A stretch of DNA of 62,267 bases from Muribaculaceae bacterium (GTDB taxonomy: Bacteria > Bacteroidota > Bacteroidia > Bacteroidales > G3-4614), in contig JAFYRT010000015.1 of assembly GCA_017546805.1 (NCBI GenBank), positions 1 through 62,267 of the forward strand. The letters are read 5' to 3'. A model generated the notes under the pieces. It saw nothing but the letters and a program-made list of their open reading frames with translations, did not search any database and was not told where the DNA came from. Made by a program: the position numbers and the translations under genes. Within the stretch, counting starts at the first letter, position 1, and every line of letters starts with the position of its first letter. Positions 28,550-37,120 of the stretch are shown piece by piece.

Positions 28550-30763
28550 ATGAAATATATAAAGCAGGCAATTTTTGTAGCAATCTCCTTATTCTCTGCG
28601 GTACTTTCGGCAAACGATAGTACTCAGGTTGATTTGGATGAAATTGTTATTGCGGCAAGTCGTTGGCACCAGAATATACACTCAGAGCCCGTAAAGGTAA
28701 CACGTCTTGGCTTTGAGGCAACAAACTCATACAACCCACAAACAGCAGCAGATATGCTAAGCCTGTCGGGTGAGATATTTGTGCAAAAGAGCCAATATGG
28801 AGGAGGTAGCCCTATGATACGAGGATTTGCCACCAATCGACTGCTTTATTCTGTGGATGGAGTCAGAATGAATACCGCAATATTTCGTTCAGGTAACATT
28901 CAAAATGTAATCTCGCTCGACCCATTTGCAATAGCTTCAACCGAGGTGTTGTTTGGACCCGGAGCTGTAAGTTATGGAAGTGATGCAATAGGTGGAGTTA
29001 TGGTTTTCTCAACTCTTTCGCCTCAGCTTTCCAAAACAGAAAAACCTCAGGTTTATGGTTCTGCAACGTTAAGAGGAGCAACGGCTTCGGGCGAATTTAC
29101 AGGGCATGCACACGTAGGAGCCGGATTTAAAAAATGGGGATTTCTTACAAGTTTTACCTACTCAAAATTCGGAGACCTTAAACAAGGAACATGCGGACCT
29201 GAAGATTATATACAAAAATATATAGTGCAACCGAACTATTTAGTGGGTAAAAGTGTTAATGACATAGTAACAGTAAATACCAACGAGAGATTGCAAACCC
29301 CATCGGGTTATGACCAATTCAATATAATGCAAAAATTTCGCTATGCACCAAATCAACGTTTGAATTTAGAGTATGCATTTCATTATAGCCAAACCTCGGA
29401 GTATGCACGTTACGATCGTCATCAGCGAATGAGAAACGGTCTTCCTCGATATGCAGAGTGGAATTATGGCCCTCAAAAGTGGATGATGAATCAGATAAAG
29501 CTTGAGAGTTCCCGCTCAAATGTGATGTGCGATTCATTGAAAGTGAACGGAGCATTTCAAATATTTGAGGAGAGTCGCATATCGCGAGAATTGAATAAAT
29601 CTCTCCGTGAGACACAAAGCGAGAGGGTAGAGGCATGGAGTGCAAATATCGATTTAAGAAAAGATATTCTCACTTCTCTGTCCATTTTTTATGGAGCAGA
29701 GTATGTTCAGAACAATGTTACGTCAATTGGCGAGGGGTTGGATGTGGTGACAAACGAAACATCTGTTGTAGCATCACGCTATCCAAAAGCCAAATGGTAT
29801 AGTATGGGAGTATATACGCAGGTTGAGTGGGAGCCAATAAAGAGATTGAATATAGCTGCAGGATTAAGATATAACCACTATCTGATATCATCAGATTACT
29901 CAACAGCAGGATACGAAGTGCCATTTGATGAAAAGCAAAAATCGAATGCAGGAAGTGTGAGCGCTAATATCGGTCTTAATTGGCGACCCAACAGAGGTTG
30001 GTTGATGAGATTGAACTATGCACGAGGTTTTCGGGCTCCAAATGTTGACGATATGGGAAAACTTTTTGATAGTGCCGATGGCTACGTAACAGTACCCAAT
30101 CCCTCGCTCAAACCCGAATATGCCGATAATATAGAACTCGGACTTGCAAAAAAGTTTGGGACGTTTTTAACCATTGATGTAACAGGTTATTATACACATT
30201 TGAACAATGCAATAGTACGTCGAAATTCCACCTTTAACGGAAGCGAAACATTGAGTTACGAAGGAGAGGATTGTCGTGTACAGATGTTACAGAATGCAGC
30301 CGTAGCAAATGTATGTGGAGTACAGGCAGGGTTAGATGCCAAGTTTGCCAAATGGTTCTACTTTAACGGAAGAATAAATTACCAGTATGGACGAGAGGAG
30401 TTGGATAATGGAGAGAAATCTCCATCGCGACATGCAGCTCCATTTTTTGGACGTATGGCATTAGGTTTTAAACATGAAAAAGTAACAGTAGAAGCATACT
30501 CCCTTTATCAAGGAGCATGCAGAGCAGAGAATATGCCCGAGGAAGAGAAACAGAAAACCGAGATTTATGCATTGGATGCAAACGGAAATGCTTATTCTCC
30601 CGCTTGGATAACAATAAATTTGCGAGCAACATACAATATATACAAAGGATTGACATTGAATACAACACTTGAAAATATAGCCGATAAACGATATCGTCCT
30701 TACAGTTGTGGAATAAGTGCTCCGGGCATAAACTTTACAGTAAGTGCAACATATAGTTTTTAG
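28550..30763 (+). CDS. TonB-dependent outer-membrane receptor, heme/hemoglobin-receptor-like
   Basis: 737 residues: a signal peptide (AIFVAISLFSAVLSA), a plug domain (~30-150, with SPMIRGFATNRLLYSVDGVR and YGSDAIGGVM), and a 22-strand barrel ending in aromatic F. The barrel contains FRAP and, ~30 residues later, NPSL, matching the YRAP/NPxL pair of HmuR-type heme receptors, and the QTSEYARYDRHQ segment is like that of hemoglobin receptors. There is no SusD partner and no N-terminal carboxypeptidase-like extension, so it is not a SusC-type glycan importer. The start is ATG at 28550, 20 bp after the T9SS protein. Heme uptake is a fair inference, not proven. Confidence 0.85.
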   Translation: MKYIKQAIFVAISLFSAVLSANDSTQVDLDEIVIAASRWHQNIHSEPVKVTRLGFEATNSYNPQTAADMLSLSGEIFVQKSQYGGGSPMIRGFATNRLLYSVDGVRMNTAIFRSGNIQNVISLDPFAIASTEVLFGPGAVSYGSDAIGGVMVFSTLSPQLSKTEKPQVYGSATLRGATASGEFTGHAHVGAGFKKWGFLTSFTYSKFGDLKQGTCGPEDYIQKYIVQPNYLVGKSVNDIVTVNTNERLQTPSGYDQFNIMQKFRYAPNQRLNLEYAFHYSQTSEYARYDRHQRMRNGLPRYAEWNYGPQKWMMNQIKLESSRSNVMCDSLKVNGAFQIFEESRISRELNKSLRETQSERVEAWSANIDLRKDILTSLSIFYGAEYVQNNVTSIGEGLDVVTNETSVVASRYPKAKWYSMGVYTQVEWEPIKRLNIAAGLRYNHYLISSDYSTAGYEVPFDEKQKSNAGSVSANIGLNWRPNRGWLMRLNYARGFRAPNVDDMGKLFDSADGYVTVPNPSLKPEYADNIELGLAKKFGTFLTIDVTGYYTHLNNAIVRRNSTFNGSETLSYEGEDCRVQMLQNAAVANVCGVQAGLDAKFAKWFYFNGRINYQYGREELDNGEKSPSRHAAPFFGRMALGFKHEKVTVEAYSLYQGACRAENMPEEEKQKTEIYALDANGNAYSPAWITINLRATYNIYKGLTLNTTLENIADKRYRPYSCGISAPGINFTVSATYSF

Positions 30764-30808
30764 AGAGTCTATTTTTAGGGAGAAAACGAAATAAACGAAA
30801 GATCTATT

Positions 30809-31996
30809 ATGAAATTATTACAACAAAAACTTGCAAAATATGATGCTCCACAAAAGGCAAAAGCATTAGGAGTATATCCCTACTTCAGAGCAATAGAGAG
30901 TGATCAAGATACAGAGGTAATCATAAACGGAAAGAAGGTCTTGATGTTTGGCTCTAACAGCTATTTGGGTTTGACAAACCATCCCAAGATAAAGGAGGCA
31001 GCCATTGAAGCAACAAAAAAATACGGAACAGGATGTGCCGGCTCACGTTTCTTAAACGGAACATTGGATATTCACACCCGATTAGAGCAACGTTTGGCAG
31101 AGTTTGTAGGCAAGGAGGAGGCAATAATCTATTCAACAGGATTTCAGGTTAACCTTGGAGTGGTTTCGTGTCTTACAGGGCGTGCCGACTATATAATCTG
31201 GGATGAGTTAGACCATGCCTCAATCATAGAGGGACGTCGATTGTCTTTCTCAACTCAACTAAAATACAAACACAACGATATGGACTCTTTGGAGAAGGTA
31301 TTAAAATCTCTCCCCGAAGACAAAGTAAAATTGATTGTAACAGACGGAGTTTTTAGTATGGAGGGTGATGTAGCAAACTTGCCCGAGATAGTACGTTTGG
31401 CAGAAAAATACAATGCAGCAACATATGTTGATGAGGCTCACGGAATAGGAGTTTTTGGACGTAACGGACGTGGAACATGCGACCATTTTGGAGTAACCAA
31501 AGATGTTGATTTGATAATGGGAACATTCTCAAAATCGTTTGCTTCGTTAGGAGGATTTATTGCAACAGATGCCGTAACTGCAAACTACTTACGACACAAC
31601 TCGCGTTCATATATCTTCAGTGCAAGTATAACTCCTGCATCAACAGCCGCCGCCAATGCCGCACTCGATATTATGTTGAGCGAGCCCGAGCGTATCGAGA
31701 ATCTTTGGACTATAACAAATTATGCTTTGGATGGATTTCGCAATATGGGATGTGAAATAGGCAATACCTCAACACCAATCATACCGCTTTATATTCGCGA
31801 TAACAACAAAACTTTTATGATTACCCGAGAGTTGTTTGAGGAGGGATTGTTTGTAAACCCGGTAGTATCTCCTGCGGTGCCAAGTCAAGATACCTTGATA
31901 CGATTCTCGCTAATGGCAACACACACTAAAGAGCAACTTGATTATGCCTTTGATAAAATAGAGAAGGTATTTAAAAAATATGAAGTGATAAAATGA
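30809..31996 (+). CDS. spt: Serine palmitoyltransferase (α-oxoamine synthase)
   Basis: PLP enzyme joining serine with an acyl-CoA as the first step of sphingolipid synthesis, a Bacteroidetes hallmark. In 395 residues: MFGSNSYLGLTNHP, GTGCAGSRFLNGTLDIH, the PLP-stacking EGRRLSFSTQ, DEAHGIGVFG (D208, H211) and Schiff-base lysine K242 in GTFSKSFASLGGF. The close relative glycine C-acetyltransferase (kbl) has the same fold; the N-terminus and the Bacteroidetes setting favour Spt. It is 45 bp after the TonB receptor gene and ends at a terminator (32051-32089). Confidence 0.85.
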   Translation: MKLLQQKLAKYDAPQKAKALGVYPYFRAIESDQDTEVIINGKKVLMFGSNSYLGLTNHPKIKEAAIEATKKYGTGCAGSRFLNGTLDIHTRLEQRLAEFVGKEEAIIYSTGFQVNLGVVSCLTGRADYIIWDELDHASIIEGRRLSFSTQLKYKHNDMDSLEKVLKSLPEDKVKLIVTDGVFSMEGDVANLPEIVRLAEKYNAATYVDEAHGIGVFGRNGRGTCDHFGVTKDVDLIMGTFSKSFASLGGFIATDAVTANYLRHNSRSYIFSASITPASTAAANAALDIMLSEPERIENLWTITNYALDGFRNMGCEIGNTSTPIIPLYIRDNNKTFMITRELFEEGLFVNPVVSPAVPSQDTLIRFSLMATHTKEQLDYAFDKIEKVFKKYEVIK

Positions 31997-32050
31997 GTTG
32001 TTAGCTTTTAGTTTTCAGTTGTTAGCAATTGAGATTGAATATAAAATAAG

Positions 32051-32089
32051 AAAAGAGTTGCATTTTGAACGAAGTGCAACTCTTTTTGT
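32051..32089 (+). terminator. Intrinsic terminator of spt
   Basis: AAAAGAGTTGCA (32051-32062) pairs perfectly with TGCAACTCTTTT (32075-32086), 12-nt loop, and is followed by T-rich sequence. Confidence 0.88.
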
Positions 32090-32092
32090 ATT

Positions 32093-32157
32093 AGAAGCTG
32101 TTTAAATTTTATTTCGGAATTATAAAAATATTTTTCAATAAAATTTAAACAGTTTCT
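32093..32157. repeat. 65-bp near-perfect inverted repeat
   Basis: 21-bp arms (32093-32113 and 32137-32157; AGAAGCTGTTTAAATTTTAT and its complement) differ at one G-T pair. The AT-rich centre is 23 nt and could also pair. It lies just after the spt terminator and before the convergent DUF486 gene. It looks like a MITE-like relic; I saw no target-site duplication. Confidence 0.6.
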
Positions 32158-32175
32158 TATTCTAACAACTAATAT

Positions 32176-32550
32176 CTATTTCATGAAAACGAAATATACT
32201 GCCATAACAAGGCAGATGAATGCGGCAAGGTGATTCCAATGCAGAGCTTCGCCTTTGAAACATACCGAAGCAAAAATTGTAAACACCACAAGAGTAATAA
32301 CCTCTTGAATAACCTTTAACTGCATAAGAGTGAAAGGACCTCCATTACCCACGAAGCCTATTCTGTTTGCAGGAATTTGAAAAGAGTACTCTGCCAAGGC
32401 AATACCCCACGAGAATAGAATAACCACCCAAATAGGCCAACCTGTAGAGATTTTCATATCTTGCAATTTAAGGTGTCCGTACCATGCAAGAGTCATAAAT
32501 ACATTTGATATGACTAATAAAATTACTGTGTAAAACGCTGATAAATACAT
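32176..32550 (-). CDS. DMT family inner-membrane protein (DUF486)
   Basis: 124 residues with four membrane segments (FYTVILLVISNVFMTLAW, IWVVILFSWGIALAEY, IQEVITLVVFTIFASV, HLAAFICLVMAVYFVFM). The HLKLQDMK and EYSFQIPANRIG loops are typical of the DUF486 branch of the drug/metabolite transporter superfamily. Substrate unknown. It is preceded on this strand by ttcA, 50 bp away, with an AATTAGGAATTAG repeat in the gap. Confidence 0.88.
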   Translation of the reverse strand: MYLSAFYTVILLVISNVFMTLAWYGHLKLQDMKISTGWPIWVVILFSWGIALAEYSFQIPANRIGFVGNGGPFTLMQLKVIQEVITLVVFTIFASVCFKGEALHWNHLAAFICLVMAVYFVFMK

Positions 32551-32583
32551 GTGTTAAATTAGGAATTAGAAATTAGGAATTAT
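32551..32583 (-). repeat. AATTAGGAATTAG repeat between ttcA and the DUF486 gene
   Basis: Three ~10-nt units of the same family as at 7041-7076 lie between the DUF486 start and the ttcA stop. Confidence 0.6.
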
Positions 32584-32600
32584 CTTTTGTCGTAAAGGTG

Positions 32601-33344
32601 CTAACAACTCTTCTTCGGTAAATAGTCAGGCATAATGTTCTCCATACTTTTCCAAATGCTGCTTTTAACATTTGGGTTGAGTTTCTCGAGGTCTGCAATA
32701 ACCTTTTCGGCATCGCTCCTAAAGCTACTCTTTTCGTAGGGGCAACTCTTTTTCTGAATAATATACTTCTCGTTTATAGCCAACTCTTTAATATCGCGCT
32801 CCTCAATCAAAGCCAAAGGTCTTATAATGGCAACATCAAATTTGTTCATCTGCATAAGAGGAGGCATTGAAGAGAATGAGCCCTGAAAAGCCATATTCAT
32901 AATAAGAGTGGCAATAATATCATCTTTGTGATGTCCCAAAGCAATACGCTTAAACCCGTTCTTTTTTGCATACTCAAAAAGAGCTTTGCGTCTGTACCAC
33001 GAACACAAGAAACATGGCGATTTGCGTTTGTCTTTTGTTAAGTCAATAGAGATATCAATAACCTCAAACTCCACGCCGAGCTTCTCGCAGAACTCCTTTA
33101 GATATTCAGTATCCGAAGCATAGCCCATACCTTCGTTTCTGATATGCAAAGCCGTAACGCTGAATTTGGGAGCATGAATCTTAGAACGCATAGCAAGCAA
33201 TTGAGTAAGAGCCAACGAGTCTTTACCTCCCGAAAGACCAATCAGTACCTTATCTCCGTCGTTGATAAGCCCATAATCCTTGATACAAGTTCTTACCAAC
33301 TTGTCGCACTTCTTAAGTAATGAGTTGCTATCTGTTTGCATCAT
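32601..33344 (-). CDS. ttcA: tRNA 2-thiocytidine synthetase TtcA
   Basis: Thiolates C32 of tRNAs, using ATP and a [4Fe-4S] cluster. From ATG at 33344 (or 33341) it is ~248 residues. The PP-loop is VLIGLSGGKDSLAL, followed by the cluster cysteines of SPCFLCSWYRRK and KSCPYEKS and the FKRIALGHHKDDIIATL block. An open frame extends upstream to 33533, but those 63 residues are not family-like and would overlap the divergent gene starting at 33465, so I use the internal ATG. Confidence 0.93.
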   Translation of the reverse strand: MMQTDSNSLLKKCDKLVRTCIKDYGLINDGDKVLIGLSGGKDSLALTQLLAMRSKIHAPKFSVTALHIRNEGMGYASDTEYLKEFCEKLGVEFEVIDISIDLTKDKRKSPCFLCSWYRRKALFEYAKKNGFKRIALGHHKDDIIATLIMNMAFQGSFSSMPPLMQMNKFDVAIIRPLALIEERDIKELAINEKYIIQKKSCPYEKSSFRSDAEKVIADLEKLNPNVKSSIWKSMENIMPDYLPKKSC

Positions 33345-33464
33345 AAAAATTTTGAGTTGCAAATTTACCACTTTCTTATAATAAGAGCCATAAAATTTGA
33401 GCATCTTTTTAAACTTTTCCTTAAATTTGTGTTCTATATAACAAAGAAGCAACAACATATATAA

Positions 33465-33923
33465 ATGGAGATAAAGACAAAAATATATTCGATGCGTCCC
33501 ATGCAGTTTGTAAACATAATACTGCATCTTCAACTTAAACGTTATCGTTACGTTGCAGTAGCTGTCGCAATATTATTGGTGGTTCTACCCATAATAAAAC
33601 TACACTACATATACGCATCAATAATAGTGCTTTTCGGAACAGTGCCATTTATAATATTTCATCTCTACTTTTCGGCGCTCACACAAATAAAAATAAGTCC
33701 GTTTGCCGATAAATATATCCTAATAGAGGATAATAAACTAACAGTAGTTCCAACAATGGGAGATGTAAAAGAGTTTGCTCGCTCCGATATTAAATACATG
33801 GGGTATAATAGTGGCTACTACATACTATCAACTCCCGACAAAGGTCTGTTAATGGTATCTGCCGAAGCCTTTAATGACGAGAGTGAGCGAAATAAATTTT
33901 TAAAAACCTACGCTACAAATTAA
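33465..33923 (+). CDS. Membrane protein of unknown function
   Basis: 152 residues. Two hydrophobic segments (~residues 25-62: YVAVAVAILLVVLPIIKL and ASIIVLFGTVPFIIF) are followed by a soluble domain of ~85 residues with a PH-like strand pattern (DKYILIEDNKLTVVPTMG, then GYYILSTPDKGLLMVSAEAF). The form (two TMs then a β-rich domain) is like YcxB/PH-type membrane proteins, but I am not sure of the family. It is followed closely by the TPR/PD40 gene. Confidence 0.7.
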   Translation: MEIKTKIYSMRPMQFVNIILHLQLKRYRYVAVAVAILLVVLPIIKLHYIYASIIVLFGTVPFIIFHLYFSALTQIKISPFADKYILIEDNKLTVVPTMGDVKEFARSDIKYMGYNSGYYILSTPDKGLLMVSAEAFNDESERNKFLKTYATN

Positions 33924-33932
33924 ACAATATTG

Positions 33933-33940
33933 TACCTTTG
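33933..33940 (+). promoter_or_regulatory. Bacteroidetes -7 box for the TPR/PD40 gene
   Basis: TACCTTTG, 19 nt before the ATG at 33960, giving a short leader of ~13 nt. This supports the 33960 start over the upstream alternative at 33930. Confidence 0.55.
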
Positions 33941-33959
33941 TATAATAAACAAAGAATCT

Positions 33960-35384
33960 ATGAAAAGAGTAACCCATATAATCGTATCCCTAATTTTATT
34001 AGCATTACCTTTTGCTCTATCTGCACAAACACTCGAGGAGGCAAAAAAGATGTATAAGCAAGGCGAATTTGCGAAACCCAAAGAGGTGTTTAAAAAACAG
34101 CTAAAGAGTCGTCCAAACGATGCACAACTCAATCAGTGGTATGGAGTGTGTCTTTACGAAACAGGCGAACGAGACAAAGCAGAACCATATCTGCAAAAAG
34201 CAGCAAAAAAGAAGATACAAGACTCATATCTATATTTGGGAAAAATTGCATTTGATGCATATAAGTTTACCGAAGCAAAAGAGTATTTTTCACAATATAC
34301 CGAAGCCCTTGAAGGAAATAAAAAAGATACAACTCCCGGTAAAAGATTGTATGACAGAGCCGAAAAATGCGAATCAATGTTGCGCCGAACAGAGAATGTT
34401 AGAATAATAGACTCATTGGTAATATCGCGCGATAGATTTTTAGACGCATATAAACTATCTCACGAATGTGGAACAATATCGTACGTTGCCGATATCTTTA
34501 AAGATGAAGAGCAGGGAGGAACATTGTACAAAAATCAGCGCAACGACAAAGTAATATATGCATCTGCATCTGATGGCAAATACTCAATAAACATGCGTAA
34601 CTGTATGAATGACGGTAATTGGAGTGAAAATATCCCTGTTGATGTAATGCCCGAAGTTGAAGGAAATATAGCATACCCATATCTCTTAAGTGATGGATTG
34701 ACAATATATTTTGCGACAGATAACGATTCTCTCTCAATAGGAGGATACGATATATTTGTAACACGTAAAAACTTAAACAGCGATGAGTATCTCTCTCCAA
34801 GAAATATGGGAATGCCATTTAACTCAACAGCCAATGACTATATGATGGTAGTGGATGAGTATCACAATATAGGATGGTTTGCCACCGATCGCAATCAACA
34901 TCCCGATAGTGTGGTAGTATATACATATATCCCTAATGAGGTAAAAGAGTTGTACTCAGGATTATCTCTCGATTTAATTATCCCATATGCACAAATTACA
35001 TCTATATCAGACACTTGGCGTAGTGGTGAGGAGGAGAGTTATAAGACATTGTTGAGCCAACTCGATGCACCTGTAGCACCCAAAGAGGATAAAGAGAAAG
35101 CCGAGTTTGAGTTTGTGGTAGCACCTGGAGTAATCTATACAAAATACTCACAATTTAAGAGCAGCAGTGCATTGGAATCGTACAAACGTTCCGAAGAACT
35201 TGAACGAGAAATAGAGAAACAGAAAGCAACACTCAAAGCATTGCGTAAAGAGTATTCCAAAGCATCGCAATCTCAACGAGAGCAACTTACTCCCTCAATC
35301 TTAAAAGCAGAGGAGTATATAAAAACACTATACCCACAACCCGAGCAATACCGCAATGCGGCGAGAGTGGAGGAGATGGAATAG
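33960..35384 (+). CDS. Exported TPR / PD40-repeat protein
   Basis: 474 residues from ATG 33960: a signal peptide (THIIVSLILLALPFALSAQ), TPR-like helices (~20-130: EEAKKMYKQGEFAKPKEVF, LNQWYGVCLYETGERDKA), and a β-propeller-like region with PD40 motifs (LSDGLTIYFATDNDSLSIGG and DIFVTRKN), followed by a charged coiled coil (~residues 400-470, LEREIEKQKATLKALRKEY). The plan resembles periplasmic PorE/PorW or OmpA-linked proteins of the T9SS periphery, but there is no OmpA peptidoglycan-binding domain. The role is inferred as envelope-related only. Confidence 0.8.
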   Translation: MKRVTHIIVSLILLALPFALSAQTLEEAKKMYKQGEFAKPKEVFKKQLKSRPNDAQLNQWYGVCLYETGERDKAEPYLQKAAKKKIQDSYLYLGKIAFDAYKFTEAKEYFSQYTEALEGNKKDTTPGKRLYDRAEKCESMLRRTENVRIIDSLVISRDRFLDAYKLSHECGTISYVADIFKDEEQGGTLYKNQRNDKVIYASASDGKYSINMRNCMNDGNWSENIPVDVMPEVEGNIAYPYLLSDGLTIYFATDNDSLSIGGYDIFVTRKNLNSDEYLSPRNMGMPFNSTANDYMMVVDEYHNIGWFATDRNQHPDSVVVYTYIPNEVKELYSGLSLDLIIPYAQITSISDTWRSGEEESYKTLLSQLDAPVAPKEDKEKAEFEFVVAPGVIYTKYSQFKSSSALESYKRSEELEREIEKQKATLKALRKEYSKASQSQREQLTPSILKAEEYIKTLYPQPEQYRNAARVEEME

Positions 35385-35855
35385 TTGTTAGTTGACGAGT
35401 TCGGTTTTGTCAGCTATCAGATTAATCGTATTTTTACTAAACTTATTAAAACTAATAGCCTCAAAACCGATATTGATTCAGATGAAGAGTGGACGAATTT
35501 ATTAGAAGAGTCATACATTGTTAAATGTTATATTTTAAAGTTATGCTCTAATAATAAGTCTATAGGGTTTATTTATACAAAGAGAGAGGATTTCAATGGA
35601 AAAATATTTTCTGTTCACGGAGGTGGTTGGGAAAAACCTCTAATGTGTTATCGTGGATATATATTAATGTTGACGTATCTTCTTAGTAATGGACTCAAAG
35701 TAAGAACCTATTGTCAGTTATCAAATCCTACTGCAATACGTTTTTCAAGAAGTGTAGGTTTTGTACCATATCGCTATACACAAGATGAAGTGTTTATGTG
35801 GATATCATATAAAAGACTCAAAAGCAGTAAGATTTATAAGTATTTTTATAAATAA
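35385..35855 (+). CDS. GNAT-like acetyltransferase, possibly 5'-truncated
   Basis: 156 codons open from a TTG placed directly after the previous stop, within a TTAGTTG repeat. There is no ATG in the first ~85 codons. The C-terminal half looks like a GNAT fold: a strand (YILKLCSNNKSIGFIY), the acetyl-CoA side region, and NPTAIRFSRSVGFVPY, the typical N..A....k.GF motif. The start is unclear. It may be a gene whose 5' end was replaced by the repeat, or be translated from TTG. Low certainty on both start and function. Confidence 0.5.
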   Translation: MLVDEFGFVSYQINRIFTKLIKTNSLKTDIDSDEEWTNLLEESYIVKCYILKLCSNNKSIGFIYTKREDFNGKIFSVHGGGWEKPLMCYRGYILMLTYLLSNGLKVRTYCQLSNPTAIRFSRSVGFVPYRYTQDEVFMWISYKRLKSSKIYKYFYK

Positions 35856-35890
35856 ACATTGTTTAAAAGACTTTATGTAATGATATAATA

Positions 35891-35929
35891 ATGGCATATG
35901 TTTGAAACTAAAGTTTCTTCATACGCCAT
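35891..35929. terminator. Hairpin between converging genes
   Basis: ATGGCATATGTTTGAAACT (35891-35909) pairs with the 18 nt at 35912-35929 with a few mismatches. There is no strong T-run, so a bidirectional terminator is likely but not sure. Confidence 0.5.
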
Positions 35930-35999
35930 CGTTATTTATTTGTAGAGGATATCCCAATTGATGTGAAACAATAACCAAATTCCTCGTTATAACTAACAA

Positions 36000-37031
36000 C
36001 TACAATAGTTGTATATTATGTTTCAAGCACTCTGCAATTTGTTCTTCGGGCCAAATACTTGCTTGAACCTCTCCAATGTGAGCCTTTTGCAAAAGGTACA
36101 TACACAAACGAGATTGACCGATACCTCCACCAATTGAAAGAGGAAGCTCGTCGTTCAACAACATTTTGTGGAAGCTCAATTCTGCACGCTCTGGGCAACC
36201 CTTAATCTCCAATTGGCTCTTAAGAGCAACTTTGTCAACCCTGATACCCATTGACGATAACTCAAAAGGAATATCCAAAATTGGATTCCATAGCATAATG
36301 TCTCCGTTCAAACCTCTGTAACCGTCGCTATTCATGGTTACCCAATCGTCGTAGTCGGGGGCGCGACCATCGTGAGGCTCGCCGTTCGATAGGTTTGAAC
36401 CGATACCAATTATAAACACTGCACCATATTTCTTTGTGATTTTCGCCTCTCGCTCTTTTGGAGTGCAGTCGGGGTATAGTTGCAATAACTCTTCAGAGTT
36501 TATAAATGTAATGTTCTCGGGCAAAAATGGAGTAATGTGAGGGAAGCTCTCATAAACCTCCATCTCCAACTCTTTAATAATTGCATAAAGCTTATTTACA
36601 ACCTCTTTTAGGTATTCAAGGTTGCGTTCTTTCTCAGTAATAACTTGTTCCCAATCCCATTGGTCAACATACAATGAGTGTAGGTTATCTAAATCCTCGT
36701 CACAGCGGATAGCGTTCATATCGGTGTAGATACCATAACCGGGAGATATTCCGTAAGCTCCCAATTTCATACGTTTCCATTTAGCAAGAGAGTGAACCAC
36801 CTCTGCTCGTTTACCCATACATTTGATGTTAAACGATACGGGAGCCTCTTTGCCACTCAAATCGTCATTTACTCCTGTTCCCGATAATACAAACAATGGG
36901 GCTGTAACACGACGAAGGTTAAGCTTCTTTTTAAGTTTATCTTGAAACGAAACTTTTAATGTTTTAATAGCCTCCTCGGTAGTTTCGGGAAGCAATTTAA
37001 GTTTATAGTTTCTTGGTATTATTAGTGCCAT
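36000..37031 (-). CDS. asnA: Aspartate-ammonia ligase (AsnA)
   Basis: Makes asparagine from aspartate, ammonia and ATP (AMP-forming). 343 residues, matching the family. It has the class II aminoacyl-synthetase-like core, with KRMKLGAYGISPGYGIYTDM, DQWDWEQVI, the active-site GIGSNLSNGEPHDGRAPDYD, and GGGIGQSRLCMYLLQK near the C-terminus. It is monocistronic. No operator was recognised. Confidence 0.96.
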   Translation of the reverse strand: MALIIPRNYKLKLLPETTEEAIKTLKVSFQDKLKKKLNLRRVTAPLFVLSGTGVNDDLSGKEAPVSFNIKCMGKRAEVVHSLAKWKRMKLGAYGISPGYGIYTDMNAIRCDEDLDNLHSLYVDQWDWEQVITEKERNLEYLKEVVNKLYAIIKELEMEVYESFPHITPFLPENITFINSEELLQLYPDCTPKEREAKITKKYGAVFIIGIGSNLSNGEPHDGRAPDYDDWVTMNSDGYRGLNGDIMLWNPILDIPFELSSMGIRVDKVALKSQLEIKGCPERAELSFHKMLLNDELPLSIGGGIGQSRLCMYLLQKAHIGEVQASIWPEEQIAECLKHNIQLL

Positions 37032-37120
37032 AATAGGTTCAAAACTGTTTTTTCTTGTACAAATATTCTGCGAATATACGAAAAATAGCGTTGTTCTTCA
37101 ATAAGTTTTGCTATAAAAAT

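Noticed and set aside
33345-33533. 63-residue N-terminal extension of TtcA
   Set aside because: Not family-like and overlaps the divergent gene at 33465; the ATG at 33344/33341 fits.
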